64,000 nt of DNA. It comes from Micromonospora antibiotica (GTDB taxonomy: Bacteria; Actinomycetota; Actinomycetes; Mycobacteriales; Micromonosporaceae). The notes beneath the pieces are model-generated. The model searched no databases. It was not told the origin of the DNA and worked only from the letters and a program-made list of their open reading frames with translations. The stretch covers positions 558,001-622,000 of the forward strand of contig NZ_JAGFWR010000002.1 of NCBI RefSeq assembly GCF_017599305.1, written 5' to 3'. This document shows, piece by piece, positions 31,216 through 39,528 of this stretch. Each line of letters begins with the position of its first letter. Within the stretch, counting starts at the first letter, position 1. The position numbers and the translations under genes are program-made.

Positions 31216-31695
31216 ATGACGACAGCGCGTTGGGCGGTCACCGCCCTCAGAGGCTTCCTCGTGGTCCTGTTCGCGGTGCTGGTGCTGTTCCAGACCATGT
31301 CGCTGCCCGGCCAGTTCGCCCACCTGGCGCGCGAAGCACCCGAGCAGGCCTACCTGCGCTGGCCGGCCACCGCCGTGACGGTGTTCTGGGTGCTCTGCGT
31401 GCAGGTGGTGATCGTCGCCACCTGGCGGCTGCTCACCCTGGTCAGAAACGACCGGATCTTCAGTGAGTCGGCACTGGCCTGGGTGGACGCCATCGTCTGG
31501 GCCGTCGCCGCCGGCTGGCTGGTGCTGGTGGGTGTCTTCCTCTACGTCGGGTTCCACGCCGACGACCCCGGGCTGCCGATGCTGCTGTTCCTCCTGTCGG
31601 TCGGCGTCACCGTGCTCGGGCTGCTGATGGTGGTGATGCGGGCGCTGCTGCGGCAGGCCACCGCACTGCGCACCGACCTGGAGGCGGTGATCTGA
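31216..31695 (+). CDS. DUF2975 family membrane protein
   Basis: A 159-residue protein with four transmembrane helices: FLVVLFAVLVLFQTMSL, ATAVTVFWVLCVQVVIVATW, AIVWAVAAGWLVLVGVFLYV and PMLLFLLSVGVTVLGLLMVVM. The conserved RNDRIFSESALAWVD loop is the DUF2975 signature. Such proteins are regularly encoded with a small YozG-like Xre regulator, as here, and may sense a membrane signal. The TGA stop overlaps the next gene's ATG. Transcript probably leaderless. Confidence 0.9.
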   Translation: MTTARWAVTALRGFLVVLFAVLVLFQTMSLPGQFAHLAREAPEQAYLRWPATAVTVFWVLCVQVVIVATWRLLTLVRNDRIFSESALAWVDAIVWAVAAGWLVLVGVFLYVGFHADDPGLPMLLFLLSVGVTVLGLLMVVMRALLRQATALRTDLEAVI

Positions 31696-31916
31696 TGCCC
31701 ATCGTCGTCCGCATCGACGTGCAACTGGCCAGACGCAAGATGAGCGTCGGCGAGTTCGCCGAGCGGGTCGGGCTGACCCCGGCCAACGTGGCCGTGCTGA
31801 AGAACGGCCGGGCCAAGGCGGTGCGGTTCAGCACGCTGGAGGCGATCTGCCGGGTGCTCGACTGCCAGCCGGGCGACCTGCTCGAATTCGTCGACGACGA
31901 GGAGCCGACACCGTGA
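31695..31916 (+). CDS. Small Xre/YozG-type HTH regulator
   Basis: A 73-residue helix-turn-helix protein: KMSVGEFAERVGLTPANVAVLKNGRAKAVRFSTLEAICRVLDCQPGDLLEF is a complete Xre-type fold and matches the YozG group that partners DUF2975 proteins. It overlaps the upstream stop by one base (TGATG), and its own TGA overlaps the next gene's GTG. The CGATA repeats in the promoter are candidate binding sites. Confidence 0.92.
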   Translation: MPIVVRIDVQLARRKMSVGEFAERVGLTPANVAVLKNGRAKAVRFSTLEAICRVLDCQPGDLLEFVDDEEPTP

Positions 31917-32068
31917 GGTACCTGTCCGCCATCGTCGCCGTCGTGGTCCTGGCCGTCGGGCTGGCCGGCGTCGTACTCGGCGAGTCCGACGACTCCCCCG
32001 GGCTCCAGTTCCTGGGCGGCCTGCTGGTCATCGGCGCGATCGCCATCGGCGTACGGGTCCTGCGGTAG
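31913..32068 (+). CDS. 51-residue membrane protein, third gene of the DUF2975 operon
   Basis: GTG at 31913 overlaps the Xre stop as GTGA. The frame encodes 51 residues with two short hydrophobic segments: YLSAIVAVVVLAVGLAGVVL, then a DDSPG turn, and LQFLGGLLVIGAIAIGVRVL, ending in Arg and TAG at 32066-32068. The tight overlap and membrane-hairpin composition support a real gene. Function unknown; it might assist the DUF2975 protein. Confidence 0.65.
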   Translation: MRYLSAIVAVVVLAVGLAGVVLGESDDSPGLQFLGGLLVIGAIAIGVRVLR

Positions 32069-32113
32069 CGCCGGCCGGGGCCGGATCGGTTCAAGGACGC
32101 CGCGCGGTGACGC

Positions 32114-33685
32114 TCACCCCGGGGGAGACGCCGTCTCGTCGACCACCATCCCGGAGTGACCCACCACCGCGCCGAGGACCTCGCGCACACTGCGTCGGCG
32201 GTCGAGGCGTGCCCCGGCGAAGCTGACGGGACCGTGGAACGTCGCCTGCCCGTCGCCGCCGCCGAGCCGGAAGGTCGCCCCGGTGAAGACGCTCCCCGCG
32301 AACCCGGTGTCGCCGTGGAACTGGGCGCCGGTGAAATCGGCGTGGCCGACGTGGCAACCGCCGAGGTCGAGGTCGACCAGGGTGGCCCCGCAGAGCATGA
32401 GGTCCGTTCCCGGCCAGTGCGGCGGCCCGCCCGGGGCGGGCGTCGACGGACGCAGCCGCGCCGCGAGCATCCGTTGCGCGGTGCGCCGCAGCTCCAGCTC
32501 GGCGGCCTGCCCGTCGGTGCGGGGCCCGGCCAGGTCGAACGGCAGCGGGGTACGCAGGTAGCCGCAGACCGCGTCCACCACCCGCTGCCGCAGCTCCGGC
32601 CGGGCGTCACCCAGGTCGGCGAGGACCGCCAGCCCCGCCCGGCGCACGTCCGGGTCGGCGTCGGCGAGCTGACCCGAATACGGGCGGACGGCGTCGTCGG
32701 GCACCACCTGCGCCCCGTCCGGCCCGGCCGGTGCCGGCGTCCAGCCGAGCGGCCAGCACACCGGCCCGTCGTCGGCCGTACCGGCCCAGGTCGCGCCGGT
32801 GAGGTCCACGCTGGGTTGGTCGAGGTGGACCGGCCCACCGAACCGGGCCCGTCGGAACGTCGCGGCGGCCCCGAACCGCGCCTTGAAGAACCAGGCCGGA
32901 CCGGCGAAGCGGGCCTGCCGGAACGACACCGGCCCGACGAACCGGGCACCGTCGCCGCCCTCGCTCCACTCCTGGTAGTCACCCATCAGCACGGCGACGG
33001 GCCAGTGCGGGTCGTCCTCGTTCGGCTCGTCCCAGGGTGCCGGGGAGGTCTCCTCGATGGTCTCCCAGGCCGGGTCGTCCTCCCACAGCTCGTCCTCGCC
33101 CCGGCCGAACCAGGCGAACGCGGCGAACCGAGCCCCGGTGAAGTCGGCGTCGGCGCGGAACCGGGCCCGACCGAATGCGGCGTGGCCGAGGAACCGGGCC
33201 CGGGTGAAGCGGGCCGGGCCGGACCAGACGGTGCGGGCGAAGTCGGCGTCGCCGGTGAACCGGACGTCGGCGAACGAGGTGGTCCCGAGGAACCGGGCGT
33301 CGGCGAACCGGGCCGCGCCCAGCACCGCGCGGGAGAGGTCGAGGTCCACCAGGGTGGCCCCCCACAGGTCGAGGTCGGCGGCGGGCGGCGGTTCCGGATC
33401 GGCGGTCGGGTCCGCCGGCCCGGCCGGGGCCTCCGCCGCCGGGCGCAACAGCGCGGCCAGCACCCGGCCCGCCTCCCGCCGGGCGTCGGCGTCCCACCCG
33501 TCGGCCCCCACCGGTGCCCGCAGCCCGTCGGCGAGAGCCGCGACCGCCCGGGGTCGCAGCCCGGGGCAGCCGGACACCAGTTCGCCGAGGCCACGCAGGG
33601 CGACGATCCGGCCCGCGCCGGTCTCCTGCACCACCGCGCGGAGGGCTACCTGGAACGCCACCGAGTACGACTCCCCGACCGTCAC
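32114..33685 (-). CDS. Pentapeptide-repeat protein
   Basis: A 523-residue protein. A helical N-terminal region (about 1-100) contains RIVALRGLGELVSGCPGLRPRAVAALADGLRAPVG. Two pentapeptide-repeat blocks follow: about 120-275 (ARFADARFLGTTSFADVRFTGDADFAR and onward) and about 420-505 (ATLVDLDLGGCHVGHADFTGAQFHGD). Between them lie more ADPDVRRAGLAVLADLG-type repeats that resemble HEAT units. Such proteins form right-handed quadrilateral beta helices; functions range from DNA mimicry to unknown. GTG at 33685 has GGGAGG upstream. The C-terminus is REVLGAVVGHSGMVVDE. Confidence 0.85.
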   Translation of the reverse strand: MTVGESYSVAFQVALRAVVQETGAGRIVALRGLGELVSGCPGLRPRAVAALADGLRAPVGADGWDADARREAGRVLAALLRPAAEAPAGPADPTADPEPPPAADLDLWGATLVDLDLSRAVLGAARFADARFLGTTSFADVRFTGDADFARTVWSGPARFTRARFLGHAAFGRARFRADADFTGARFAAFAWFGRGEDELWEDDPAWETIEETSPAPWDEPNEDDPHWPVAVLMGDYQEWSEGGDGARFVGPVSFRQARFAGPAWFFKARFGAAATFRRARFGGPVHLDQPSVDLTGATWAGTADDGPVCWPLGWTPAPAGPDGAQVVPDDAVRPYSGQLADADPDVRRAGLAVLADLGDARPELRQRVVDAVCGYLRTPLPFDLAGPRTDGQAAELELRRTAQRMLAARLRPSTPAPGGPPHWPGTDLMLCGATLVDLDLGGCHVGHADFTGAQFHGDTGFAGSVFTGATFRLGGGDGQATFHGPVSFAGARLDRRRSVREVLGAVVGHSGMVVDETASPPG

Positions 33686-33775
33686 CCGACCTCCCACCCG
33701 AGCCCTCGCCGGGGACGCCCCCGGCGTCGCGCAGGATAGCCGGGCCGACCGACAGCCACCCCAGCCGGGCGGCCC

Positions 33776-33862
33776 GGTCAGCCGCCCCCGGTGGGCGCGG
33801 TCAGCCGTCCCGGGTGGGCCCGTCAGCCGCCCCCGGGTGGGCGCGGTCAGCCGCCCCGGGCG
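33776..33862 (-). repeat. About 23-bp tandem repeat spanning the end of the response-regulator gene
   Basis: Four imperfect units of GGTCAGCCGCCCCCGGGTGG plus GCGC. The last unit contains the TGA stop of the response-regulator gene (33849-33847), so each unit carries an in-frame-like copy of the stop context. Possibly a terminator zone or recent slippage. Confidence 0.8.
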
Positions 33863-34473
33863 AACAGCGCCAGGCGAACCCGGTTCGGGCTGTCCGTCTT
33901 GGTCATCAGACTGGTGATGTGGGTCTTGACGGTGGTCACGCCGATGTGCAGCCGGTCGGCGATCTCGGTGTTGGACAGCCCCTCGGCCACCAGGTCGAGG
34001 ACATCCCGCTCGCGGGCGGTCAGGCCCGTCACCGGTGTGCGCGGCTGCACGCGGGCCCGCACCGCCCGACCGACCAACCGCTGCAGCACCTCCTCGCTGA
34101 ACGGGCTGGCTCCGGCGGCGGCCCGCCGGATCCCGTCGACCAGATCGGCAGGCGGGGCGTCCTTGAGCAGGAACCCGCAGGCACCGGCGGTCAGGGCGGG
34201 ATAGAGATGGTCGTCGTCGCCGAACGTCGTCAACACCAGCACCCGGGTGCCGGGCCGGTCGGCGAGGATGCGCCCGGTCGCGGTGATCCCGTCGACACCG
34301 GGCATCCGCAGGTCCATCACCACGACGTCGGGGACGAGCCGGGCGGCCAGGGTGACCGCGTCGCGGCCGTTGTCGGCCTCCCCGACGACCTCGATGTCGG
34401 GTTGTGCCTCGCAGAGCATGCGCAGGCCCGCACGGATGAGGTGCTGGTCGTCGACCAGCAGCACCCGGATCAC
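33847..34473 (-). CDS. NarL/LuxR-family response regulator
   Basis: A 208-residue regulator. The receiver domain has VIRVLLVDDQHLIRAGLRML (acidic pocket DD), the phospho-acceptor in PDVVVMDLRMPGVDGI, and LTTFGDDDHLYPALTAGACGFLLKD. The LuxR-type HTH is LTARERDVLDLVAEGLSNTEIADRLHIGVTTVKTHITSLMTKT. GTG at 34473 overlaps the histidine-kinase stop as GTGA, so the pair is coupled. Confidence 0.93.
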   Translation of the reverse strand: MIRVLLVDDQHLIRAGLRMLCEAQPDIEVVGEADNGRDAVTLAARLVPDVVVMDLRMPGVDGITATGRILADRPGTRVLVLTTFGDDDHLYPALTAGACGFLLKDAPPADLVDGIRRAAAGASPFSEEVLQRLVGRAVRARVQPRTPVTGLTARERDVLDLVAEGLSNTEIADRLHIGVTTVKTHITSLMTKTDSPNRVRLALFARGG

Positions 34474-35771
34474 GCCGGACCCGCCGCGTACGGCCCGGCG
34501 GAACCGGGCGGCGGGGACGCCGGGCCGGCCCACCCGGCCCGGCGTGCGCCCGCACCGGCCGGCGACGCACCGGCACCGGGCGACGCTCCGGTGGGGGACG
34601 CACCGGCAGGCAGCACGGTCCGGACCCGCCAGCCGGTGCCGGCCGGCCCGGCGTCCAACCGCCCACCGAGGACCTCCACGCGTTCCCGCATGCCGGTGAG
34701 ACCGTGTCCACCACCGGGCGGCACCGCCGCCGGAGCCCAGCCCCGGCCGTCGTCGGACACCTCCCAGTGGACGGCGTCCTCGACGACCGACACCGACAGC
34801 CGTGCCCGCGCGGACGTGCCGGCGTGCTTCACCACGTTCGTCAGAGCCTCCTGGGTCAACCGGAGCACCGCCAGCCCGCGTACCGCGTCGAGTGCGCCCA
34901 CCGCCGGATCGACCTCCGCCTCCACCGTCACCCCGGCCTGCCGGGCCCGGTCGATCGCCGCGCCGAGCGCGGTGGGCAACGCCGCCGGCTCGATCGAGAT
35001 CAGTGCCGCGTCCCCGTGCGCCCCGTCCGGATCACGCAGCACCGCGACCAGCCCCCGCAGGTCGGCCAACGCCGCCGTCCCGGTCGCGTGCACGTCGTCG
35101 AAGACCGCGCCCACCCCGGGGCCGAGGTCGGTCAGGACGTGCCGGGCGACACCGACACGCAGCACCATCGACGCCACATGGTGCGCGACCACGTCGTGCA
35201 GCTCGCGGGCGATGGCGCTGCGTTCGTCGGCGCGTGCCGCCCGGTTGTCCGACTCGCGTCGCAACTGTTCCGCCCGGAGCCGTTCCTCGGCCTGCCGGGC
35301 GAGTTCGCGGTTGGTACGCACCACCGTGCCGACCAGCAGCGGCAGCCCGACGTAGACCAGCACCCCGAACACCGTCCCGACGATGCCCCGGGCCCCGTGA
35401 CCCGACGGGGACGGGCCGAACGCCGTGACCACGGCCAGCCCGCCGGCGGCCAGCCAACCGGTACGTGGGCGACGGGACCGCATGGTCAGTTCGAGCAGCG
35501 CCCAGCTGGCCCCGACCTGGTTGATGGTGGTGTCGTCGAGGGCCACGACCGCGACCACCAGCAGTCCGGTCTGCACTGTCAGGTTCACCAGGGGCCGGCG
35601 GTGTGCGAGCAACGCGACGGCGAACGCGACCACCGCCAGCGCCCACTGGGCGTCGGTGGGCGGCTTACCGGCCTGCGTGCCGAAGACGAGGTAGCCGAGG
35701 CCACTGAGATCGAGCAGCAGCATCCGCACGAGAGTGTCCCGTGCGTCGAACAGTCGCCCGACCCAACCCAC
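34470..35771 (-). CDS. NarL-type sensor histidine kinase
   Basis: A 433-residue HisKA_3 kinase. Six or so N-terminal transmembrane helices (residues about 15-145), then the phospho-acceptor ERSAIARELHDVVAHHVASMVLRVG, and a GHKL ATPase with LTQEALTNVVKHAG (N-box), VSDDGRGWAP (G1) and GGGHGLTGMRERVEVLGG (G2). Signal unknown. GTG at 35771 is 4 nt after the stop of the ABA4-like gene, and a -10-like TAGGCT lies 6 nt upstream of the GTG. The C-terminal 40 residues are a disordered Ala/Gly/Pro tail. Confidence 0.92.
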   Translation of the reverse strand: MGWVGRLFDARDTLVRMLLLDLSGLGYLVFGTQAGKPPTDAQWALAVVAFAVALLAHRRPLVNLTVQTGLLVVAVVALDDTTINQVGASWALLELTMRSRRPRTGWLAAGGLAVVTAFGPSPSGHGARGIVGTVFGVLVYVGLPLLVGTVVRTNRELARQAEERLRAEQLRRESDNRAARADERSAIARELHDVVAHHVASMVLRVGVARHVLTDLGPGVGAVFDDVHATGTAALADLRGLVAVLRDPDGAHGDAALISIEPAALPTALGAAIDRARQAGVTVEAEVDPAVGALDAVRGLAVLRLTQEALTNVVKHAGTSARARLSVSVVEDAVHWEVSDDGRGWAPAAVPPGGGHGLTGMRERVEVLGGRLDAGPAGTGWRVRTVLPAGASPTGASPGAGASPAGAGARRAGWAGPASPPPGSAGPYAAGPA

Positions 35772-35775
35772 GGGG

Positions 35776-36234
35776 TCAGCCTACGGATCGGGGGGTGGGA
35801 GCGGCAGCTGCCCCGCTCGGGTGGGCCCAGCGGGTCCGCAGCACCAGGTAACCGGCCAGGCCGAGGGGTCCCAGCAGGATCGTCGCCACCAGCACCGGGG
35901 CCATGACCAGCGCCGGCACGGCGCGGTCCCGGCTGTCGAGCCACGCCCACCGGCCGACGAACAGGTCGAACCCGATCAGGTGCGCCCAGGCTGCCGCCGC
36001 GCCGACGTCGGTGCCGAACAGGTCCCGTACCCCGGTCAGGGTCGGTGAGGTCACCACCGGGAGCACCGCGCCGAGCGCCGGGAGCACCAGCACCGCGTAG
36101 ATCACCAGGACCGGCAGGACGATCAGCGGCGACCGGATGATCCGGATGGTCCACGACCAGCCCGGTAGCAGGATCATCAGCGCCCAGAACGGTGCGGCCA
36201 GCGCGAAGGTCAGCGTGAACCAGGTGGCGGTCAC
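35776..36234 (-). CDS. ABA4-like family membrane protein
   Basis: A 152-residue protein with four predicted helices (TWFTLTFALAAPFWALMILLPG, PLIVLPVLVIYAVLVLPALGAVLPVV, AAAWAHLIGFDLFVGRWAWLDSRDR, APVLVATILLGPLGLAGYLVLR). The HLIGFDLFVGRWAWLD segment is the ABA4-like signature. GTG at 36234 overlaps the upstream gene's stop as GTGA. Family members are related to plant ABA4 (neoxanthin synthesis); bacterial function is unknown. Confidence 0.9.
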   Translation of the reverse strand: MTATWFTLTFALAAPFWALMILLPGWSWTIRIIRSPLIVLPVLVIYAVLVLPALGAVLPVVTSPTLTGVRDLFGTDVGAAAAWAHLIGFDLFVGRWAWLDSRDRAVPALVMAPVLVATILLGPLGLAGYLVLRTRWAHPSGAAAAPTPRSVG

Positions 36235-37157
36235 GCGGCCAGCGCCAGTTCCGGGCGACGTCGCCGGGCCACCACCGCCACCGCGGCGACCGTGGTCGCC
36301 GCGGCCAGGGCGGCGAGCGCGGTGAGGGTGGCCAGGTCCGGCCGCAGCAGCGGCTGCCCGCGCAGCGCCTGCCAGGTCAACAGCACGGTGAGTACGCCGT
36401 ACCCGGCCCCCGCGACGACCAGCAGCCGGACCCGGCTCCGCTCGTCGAGCCAGTGACCCAGGTAGCGGCGCAGCAGGTAGGCCAGGATCGGTAGCGCCTG
36501 CATGGCGTGCAGCCCCACGAAGTGCCCGATCCGCAGGTCGCCCCCGGTGGTGCTCCACCCGACGATCGGCAGGCCCGGCCCGCCGTCCGGCACGCCCACG
36601 CTGTGCGCCCCGGCGATCCCGTCCGGCCCGGCCCGGTCCTGGGCCACCATCGGGAACGCCGCCAGCATCCCCAGCGCGGACAGGCCGAGCCCCAGAGCCA
36701 CCGCCCAGGTGGTGGCCCGGTCGGTGGGCCGCCGTACCAGCAGCACCACCGCGACGATCAGGTGCGCGGCGAACAACACCATGATCGCTATTCCCATCAC
36801 CTGCCAGAGCGCGGCGTTGAGCGGGGTGGTCTGGTTGTAGTGGCTGGTCGTGCCGCGCAGCACCTGCCCGACGATCACCACCATCTCGACCAGGGCCGTC
36901 GCCACCACCACGCTGGCCGACCACTCGGCGAGCCGGCTGCGGCGCGGCAGTTGCGCCAGCATCCAGGCGAGGGTGGCGGCGTAGAGCGCGAAGGACACCG
37001 AGAACTTGAACGGCTTGAGCCAGATCGGCACGCCGGTGAGCACCCGCCCGTCGACGACCACACCGACGGCGGTGACGACGGCGAGCACCGCCGCCGCCAC
37101 GCTGAGCACCATCAGGGGGCGGTGCCGGCCGGCCGCCCGGGACATCAGTTCAGTCAT
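36231..37157 (-). CDS. Seven-to-eight-helix membrane protein, unknown function
   Basis: A 308-residue polytopic membrane protein. Conserved-looking features: GVPIWLKPFKFSVSFALYAATLAWMLAQL, TSHYNQTTPLNAALWQVMGIAIMVLFAAHL, and IGHFVGLHAMQALPILAYLL with a His. I recall such proteins upstream of ABA4-like genes in actinobacteria but cannot assign a function. ATG at 37157 has GAGG upstream. It starts a four-gene minus-strand unit (this gene, ABA4-like, kinase, regulator) with overlaps of 4 nt or gaps of 4 nt. Confidence 0.85.
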   Translation of the reverse strand: MTELMSRAAGRHRPLMVLSVAAAVLAVVTAVGVVVDGRVLTGVPIWLKPFKFSVSFALYAATLAWMLAQLPRRSRLAEWSASVVVATALVEMVVIVGQVLRGTTSHYNQTTPLNAALWQVMGIAIMVLFAAHLIVAVVLLVRRPTDRATTWAVALGLGLSALGMLAAFPMVAQDRAGPDGIAGAHSVGVPDGGPGLPIVGWSTTGGDLRIGHFVGLHAMQALPILAYLLRRYLGHWLDERSRVRLLVVAGAGYGVLTVLLTWQALRGQPLLRPDLATLTALAALAAATTVAAVAVVARRRRPELALAA

Positions 37158-37274
37158 GTGTCGAGCCTCGCCGGCCGCCGGCCCGGCCGCGCCCGACCGG
37201 AAGCCCCGGTCACGGCCCCCGGTCGGAGGCCGCCTCCTCCCCAGGGTGGAGGGGTGCCGGGGCGGACGGGCGGA

Positions 37275-37318
37275 TTGACGGCATAGACGATGCTCAGTAC
37301 CTTGGAAAGCGCTTACCT
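37275..37318 (+). promoter_or_regulatory. Promoter with overlapping LacI-type operator for the pectate-lyase-like gene
   Basis: TTGACG (37275-37280), 17-nt spacer, TACCTT (37298-37303) form a good housekeeping promoter. A near-palindrome GGAAAGC/GCTTACC is centred at 37310/37311, matching LacI-family sugar-regulator operators (central GC flanked by AAA/TTA). It overlaps the -10 and start site, so it would block transcription when bound. Confidence 0.6.
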
Positions 37319-37399
37319 CGATTGACGCGCCGACCCACCACCTCCCGGGGCGGCCCCGGGGCAGGGCGGGCTTCGTACCCCAACCCCCAGGAGAAGACC

Positions 37400-39037
37400 A
37401 TGATCTACCGACAGCGTCGGACGGCACTGTGGATGTCCGCAGTGGCGGCGACGACGCTCACCGCGACCGGAGTCGTGATCACCGCGAACGCCGCCCAGGC
37501 CGCCGCCGGTTGCCGGATCGACTACACGGTGTCCACCCAGTGGTCCGGCGGTTTCACCGCGAGCGTCAACCTCACCAACCTGGGCGACCCGCTCAGCGCC
37601 TGGACGACCACCTGGACGTTCGGTGCCGGGCAGCGCGTCGACCAGGGGTGGAACGCCACGTTCAGCCAGAGCGGCAGCACGGTCAGCGCCGCGAACGCCG
37701 GTTACAACGGGGCGGTCGCCACCAACGGCACGGTCTCGTTCGGTTTCAACGGCACCTGGACCGGCAGCAACCCGGTCCCGACGAACTTCGCGGTCAACGG
37801 GGTGGCCTGCACCGGCGGCGTCACCCCCACCACCGGCACCCCCACCAGCGCGCCCCCGACGACACCCCCGCCCACCACACCCCCACCCACGACACCCCCG
37901 CCGATCACGCCGCCGCCGACCACCCCACCGCCCACGACACCCCCGCCGTCGGGCAGCACGCTGTACGTGGCACCGAACGGCAGCGCCGGTGCGGCCGGCA
38001 CCCAGACGAACCCGACCACGCTCGCCTCGGCCATCACCCGGGTCACCGCCGGCGGGACGATCTACGTCCGCGCCGGGACGTACAACCTGGCGCAGACCGT
38101 GACCATCGAACCGGGCAACAACGGCACCGCCAGCGCCCGCAAGAAACTGTTCGCCTACCCGGGTGAGAAGCCGGTGCTGAACTTCTCGGCGATGAGCGAG
38201 GACCCGGCCAACCGGGGGCTGGCGCTGAACGGGTCGTACTGGCACGTCCAGGGCCTCGTCGTCGAGCGGGCCGGCGACAACGGGATCTTCGTCGGCGGCA
38301 GCAACAACATCATCGAGCGCACGGTCACCCGCTTCAACCGCGACAGCGGGCTGCAACTCTCCCGGATCGCCTCCAGCACCCCCCGCGACCAGTGGCCGGC
38401 CAACAACCTGGTGCTCAGCGCCGAGTCGCACGACAACGCCGACTCCGACGGGGAGGACGCCGACGGCTTCGCCGCCAAGCTCACCGTGGGCAGCGGCAAC
38501 ATTTTCCGGTACGCGGTGTCGCACAACAACATCGACGACGGGTGGGACCTCTACACCAAGACCGACACCGGCCCGATCGGCGTGGTCACCATCGAGGACT
38601 CGCTCGCCTACAACAACGGCACGCTCAGCAACGGCACGCAGAACGGCAACGGTGACCGCAACGGCTTCAAGCTGGGCGGCGAGGACATCGGCGTCAACCA
38701 CGTCGTACGGCGGACCATCGCCTACCGCAACGGCAAGCACGGCTTCACCTACAACCGCAACCTCGGCTCGATGTCGATCTCCAACAACCTGGGCATCGAC
38801 AACACCGAGCGCAACTTCTCGTTCGACGGCGGCAGCTCGGTGTTCCGGAGCAACACCTCGTGCCGCAGCGGCAGCGGGTCCAACGACAAGATCGTCGGCA
38901 ACAGCGACAGCTCCAACCAGTTCTGGAACGGCAGCAACGGCTCCCGCTGCGCGTCGTACACCGGGGCCATCGGTTGGGCCTTCGCCTCCGACGGGCGGCT
39001 CGTGGTGACCCTCGGCGGCCGGCAGGTCACCCTGTAA
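37400..39037 (+). CDS. Secreted CBM2 plus right-handed beta-helix protein (pectate-lyase PL9-like)
   Basis: A 545-residue secreted protein. Signal peptide about 1-35 (RRTALWMSAVAATTLTATGV, ending ANAAQAAA). CBM2-type cellulose-binding domain about 36-135 (CRIDYTVSTQWSGGFTASVNLTNLGD and conserved Trp, VDQGWNATFSQSG). A Pro/Thr linker of repeated TTPPP at about 140-175. Then a right-handed parallel beta-helix with LYVAPNGSAGAAGTQTNPTTLASAI, HDNADSDGEDADGFAAKLTVG (PL9 calcium-site-like Asp cluster) and GNGDRNGFKLGG. Likely a polysaccharide lyase that binds plant wall. GGAGAAG lies upstream of ATG at 37400. The promoter has a LacI-type operator. Confidence 0.92.
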   Translation: MIYRQRRTALWMSAVAATTLTATGVVITANAAQAAAGCRIDYTVSTQWSGGFTASVNLTNLGDPLSAWTTTWTFGAGQRVDQGWNATFSQSGSTVSAANAGYNGAVATNGTVSFGFNGTWTGSNPVPTNFAVNGVACTGGVTPTTGTPTSAPPTTPPPTTPPPTTPPPITPPPTTPPPTTPPPSGSTLYVAPNGSAGAAGTQTNPTTLASAITRVTAGGTIYVRAGTYNLAQTVTIEPGNNGTASARKKLFAYPGEKPVLNFSAMSEDPANRGLALNGSYWHVQGLVVERAGDNGIFVGGSNNIIERTVTRFNRDSGLQLSRIASSTPRDQWPANNLVLSAESHDNADSDGEDADGFAAKLTVGSGNIFRYAVSHNNIDDGWDLYTKTDTGPIGVVTIEDSLAYNNGTLSNGTQNGNGDRNGFKLGGEDIGVNHVVRRTIAYRNGKHGFTYNRNLGSMSISNNLGIDNTERNFSFDGGSSVFRSNTSCRSGSGSNDKIVGNSDSSNQFWNGSNGSRCASYTGAIGWAFASDGRLVVTLGGRQVTL

Positions 39038-39103
39038 CCGCCGGTTTCCGGAGGGTGGCCCGGCCGGTCGGACCGGTCGGGCCACCACCGCGGGCAGCCC
39101 CGG

Positions 39104-39391
39104 TCACCGGGTGGTGAGGCCGACCAGCGTGGCCAGTCGCGCGACGCCGGCCCCCGACGGCCGCCCCCGGGCCAGCTCGGCGATGACCGTACGGGCCACC
39201 GGCCGGCACCGCACCTCGGCCGGCGCGATGCCGTCCGCGTCGACAAGCACCCGACCGGCCCCGAACAGGTCGCCGACCCGGAGGTACGCCCGCGCGGCGT
39301 CGACCAGGTAGGCGGCCCGGTACTCGGCCGGCAGGAGCCGCCAGCCCTCCCGACGGATCACCTGTTCGTGCCGGTGGACCGCCTCCCCGGC
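39104..39391 (-). pseudogene. C-terminal remnant of a TPR/Xre-type regulator
   Basis: The minus frame reads DAGEAVHRHEQVIRREGWRLLPAEY, then RAAYLVDAARAYLRVGDLFGAG and ARTVIAELARGRPSGAGVARLATLVGL. This resembles the C-terminal tetratricopeptide-like end of the large actinobacterial Xre regulators, without the HTH and most of the TPR part. Upstream the frame runs into an unrelated GntR-like segment on the opposite strand at about 39390. It is therefore most likely a truncated gene left by a rearrangement. Confidence 0.55.
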
Positions 39392-39528
39392 GTCACTTGC
39401 CCAGCAGTACGACTGCTCAGGTTGGCACGGTGCGGCGGGCGATCGAGCATCTCCAGATCACCGGGGAGCTTCAGGGGCGACAGGGCAAGGGCACGTACGT
39501 GACCGGGAAGTTGTTCGAAGGCTCCTGA
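39390..39528 (+). pseudogene. GntR-family HTH remnant with a frameshift
   Basis: In one plus frame ASLAQQYDCS, and, after a +1 shift at about 39420, VGTVRRAIEHLQITGELQGR then QGKGTYVTGKLFEGS and a TGA at 39526-39528. Together this is the end of a GntR winged helix (recognition helix plus wing). The N-terminal half and the whole effector domain are missing. So the piece is both truncated and frameshifted. Confidence 0.6.
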
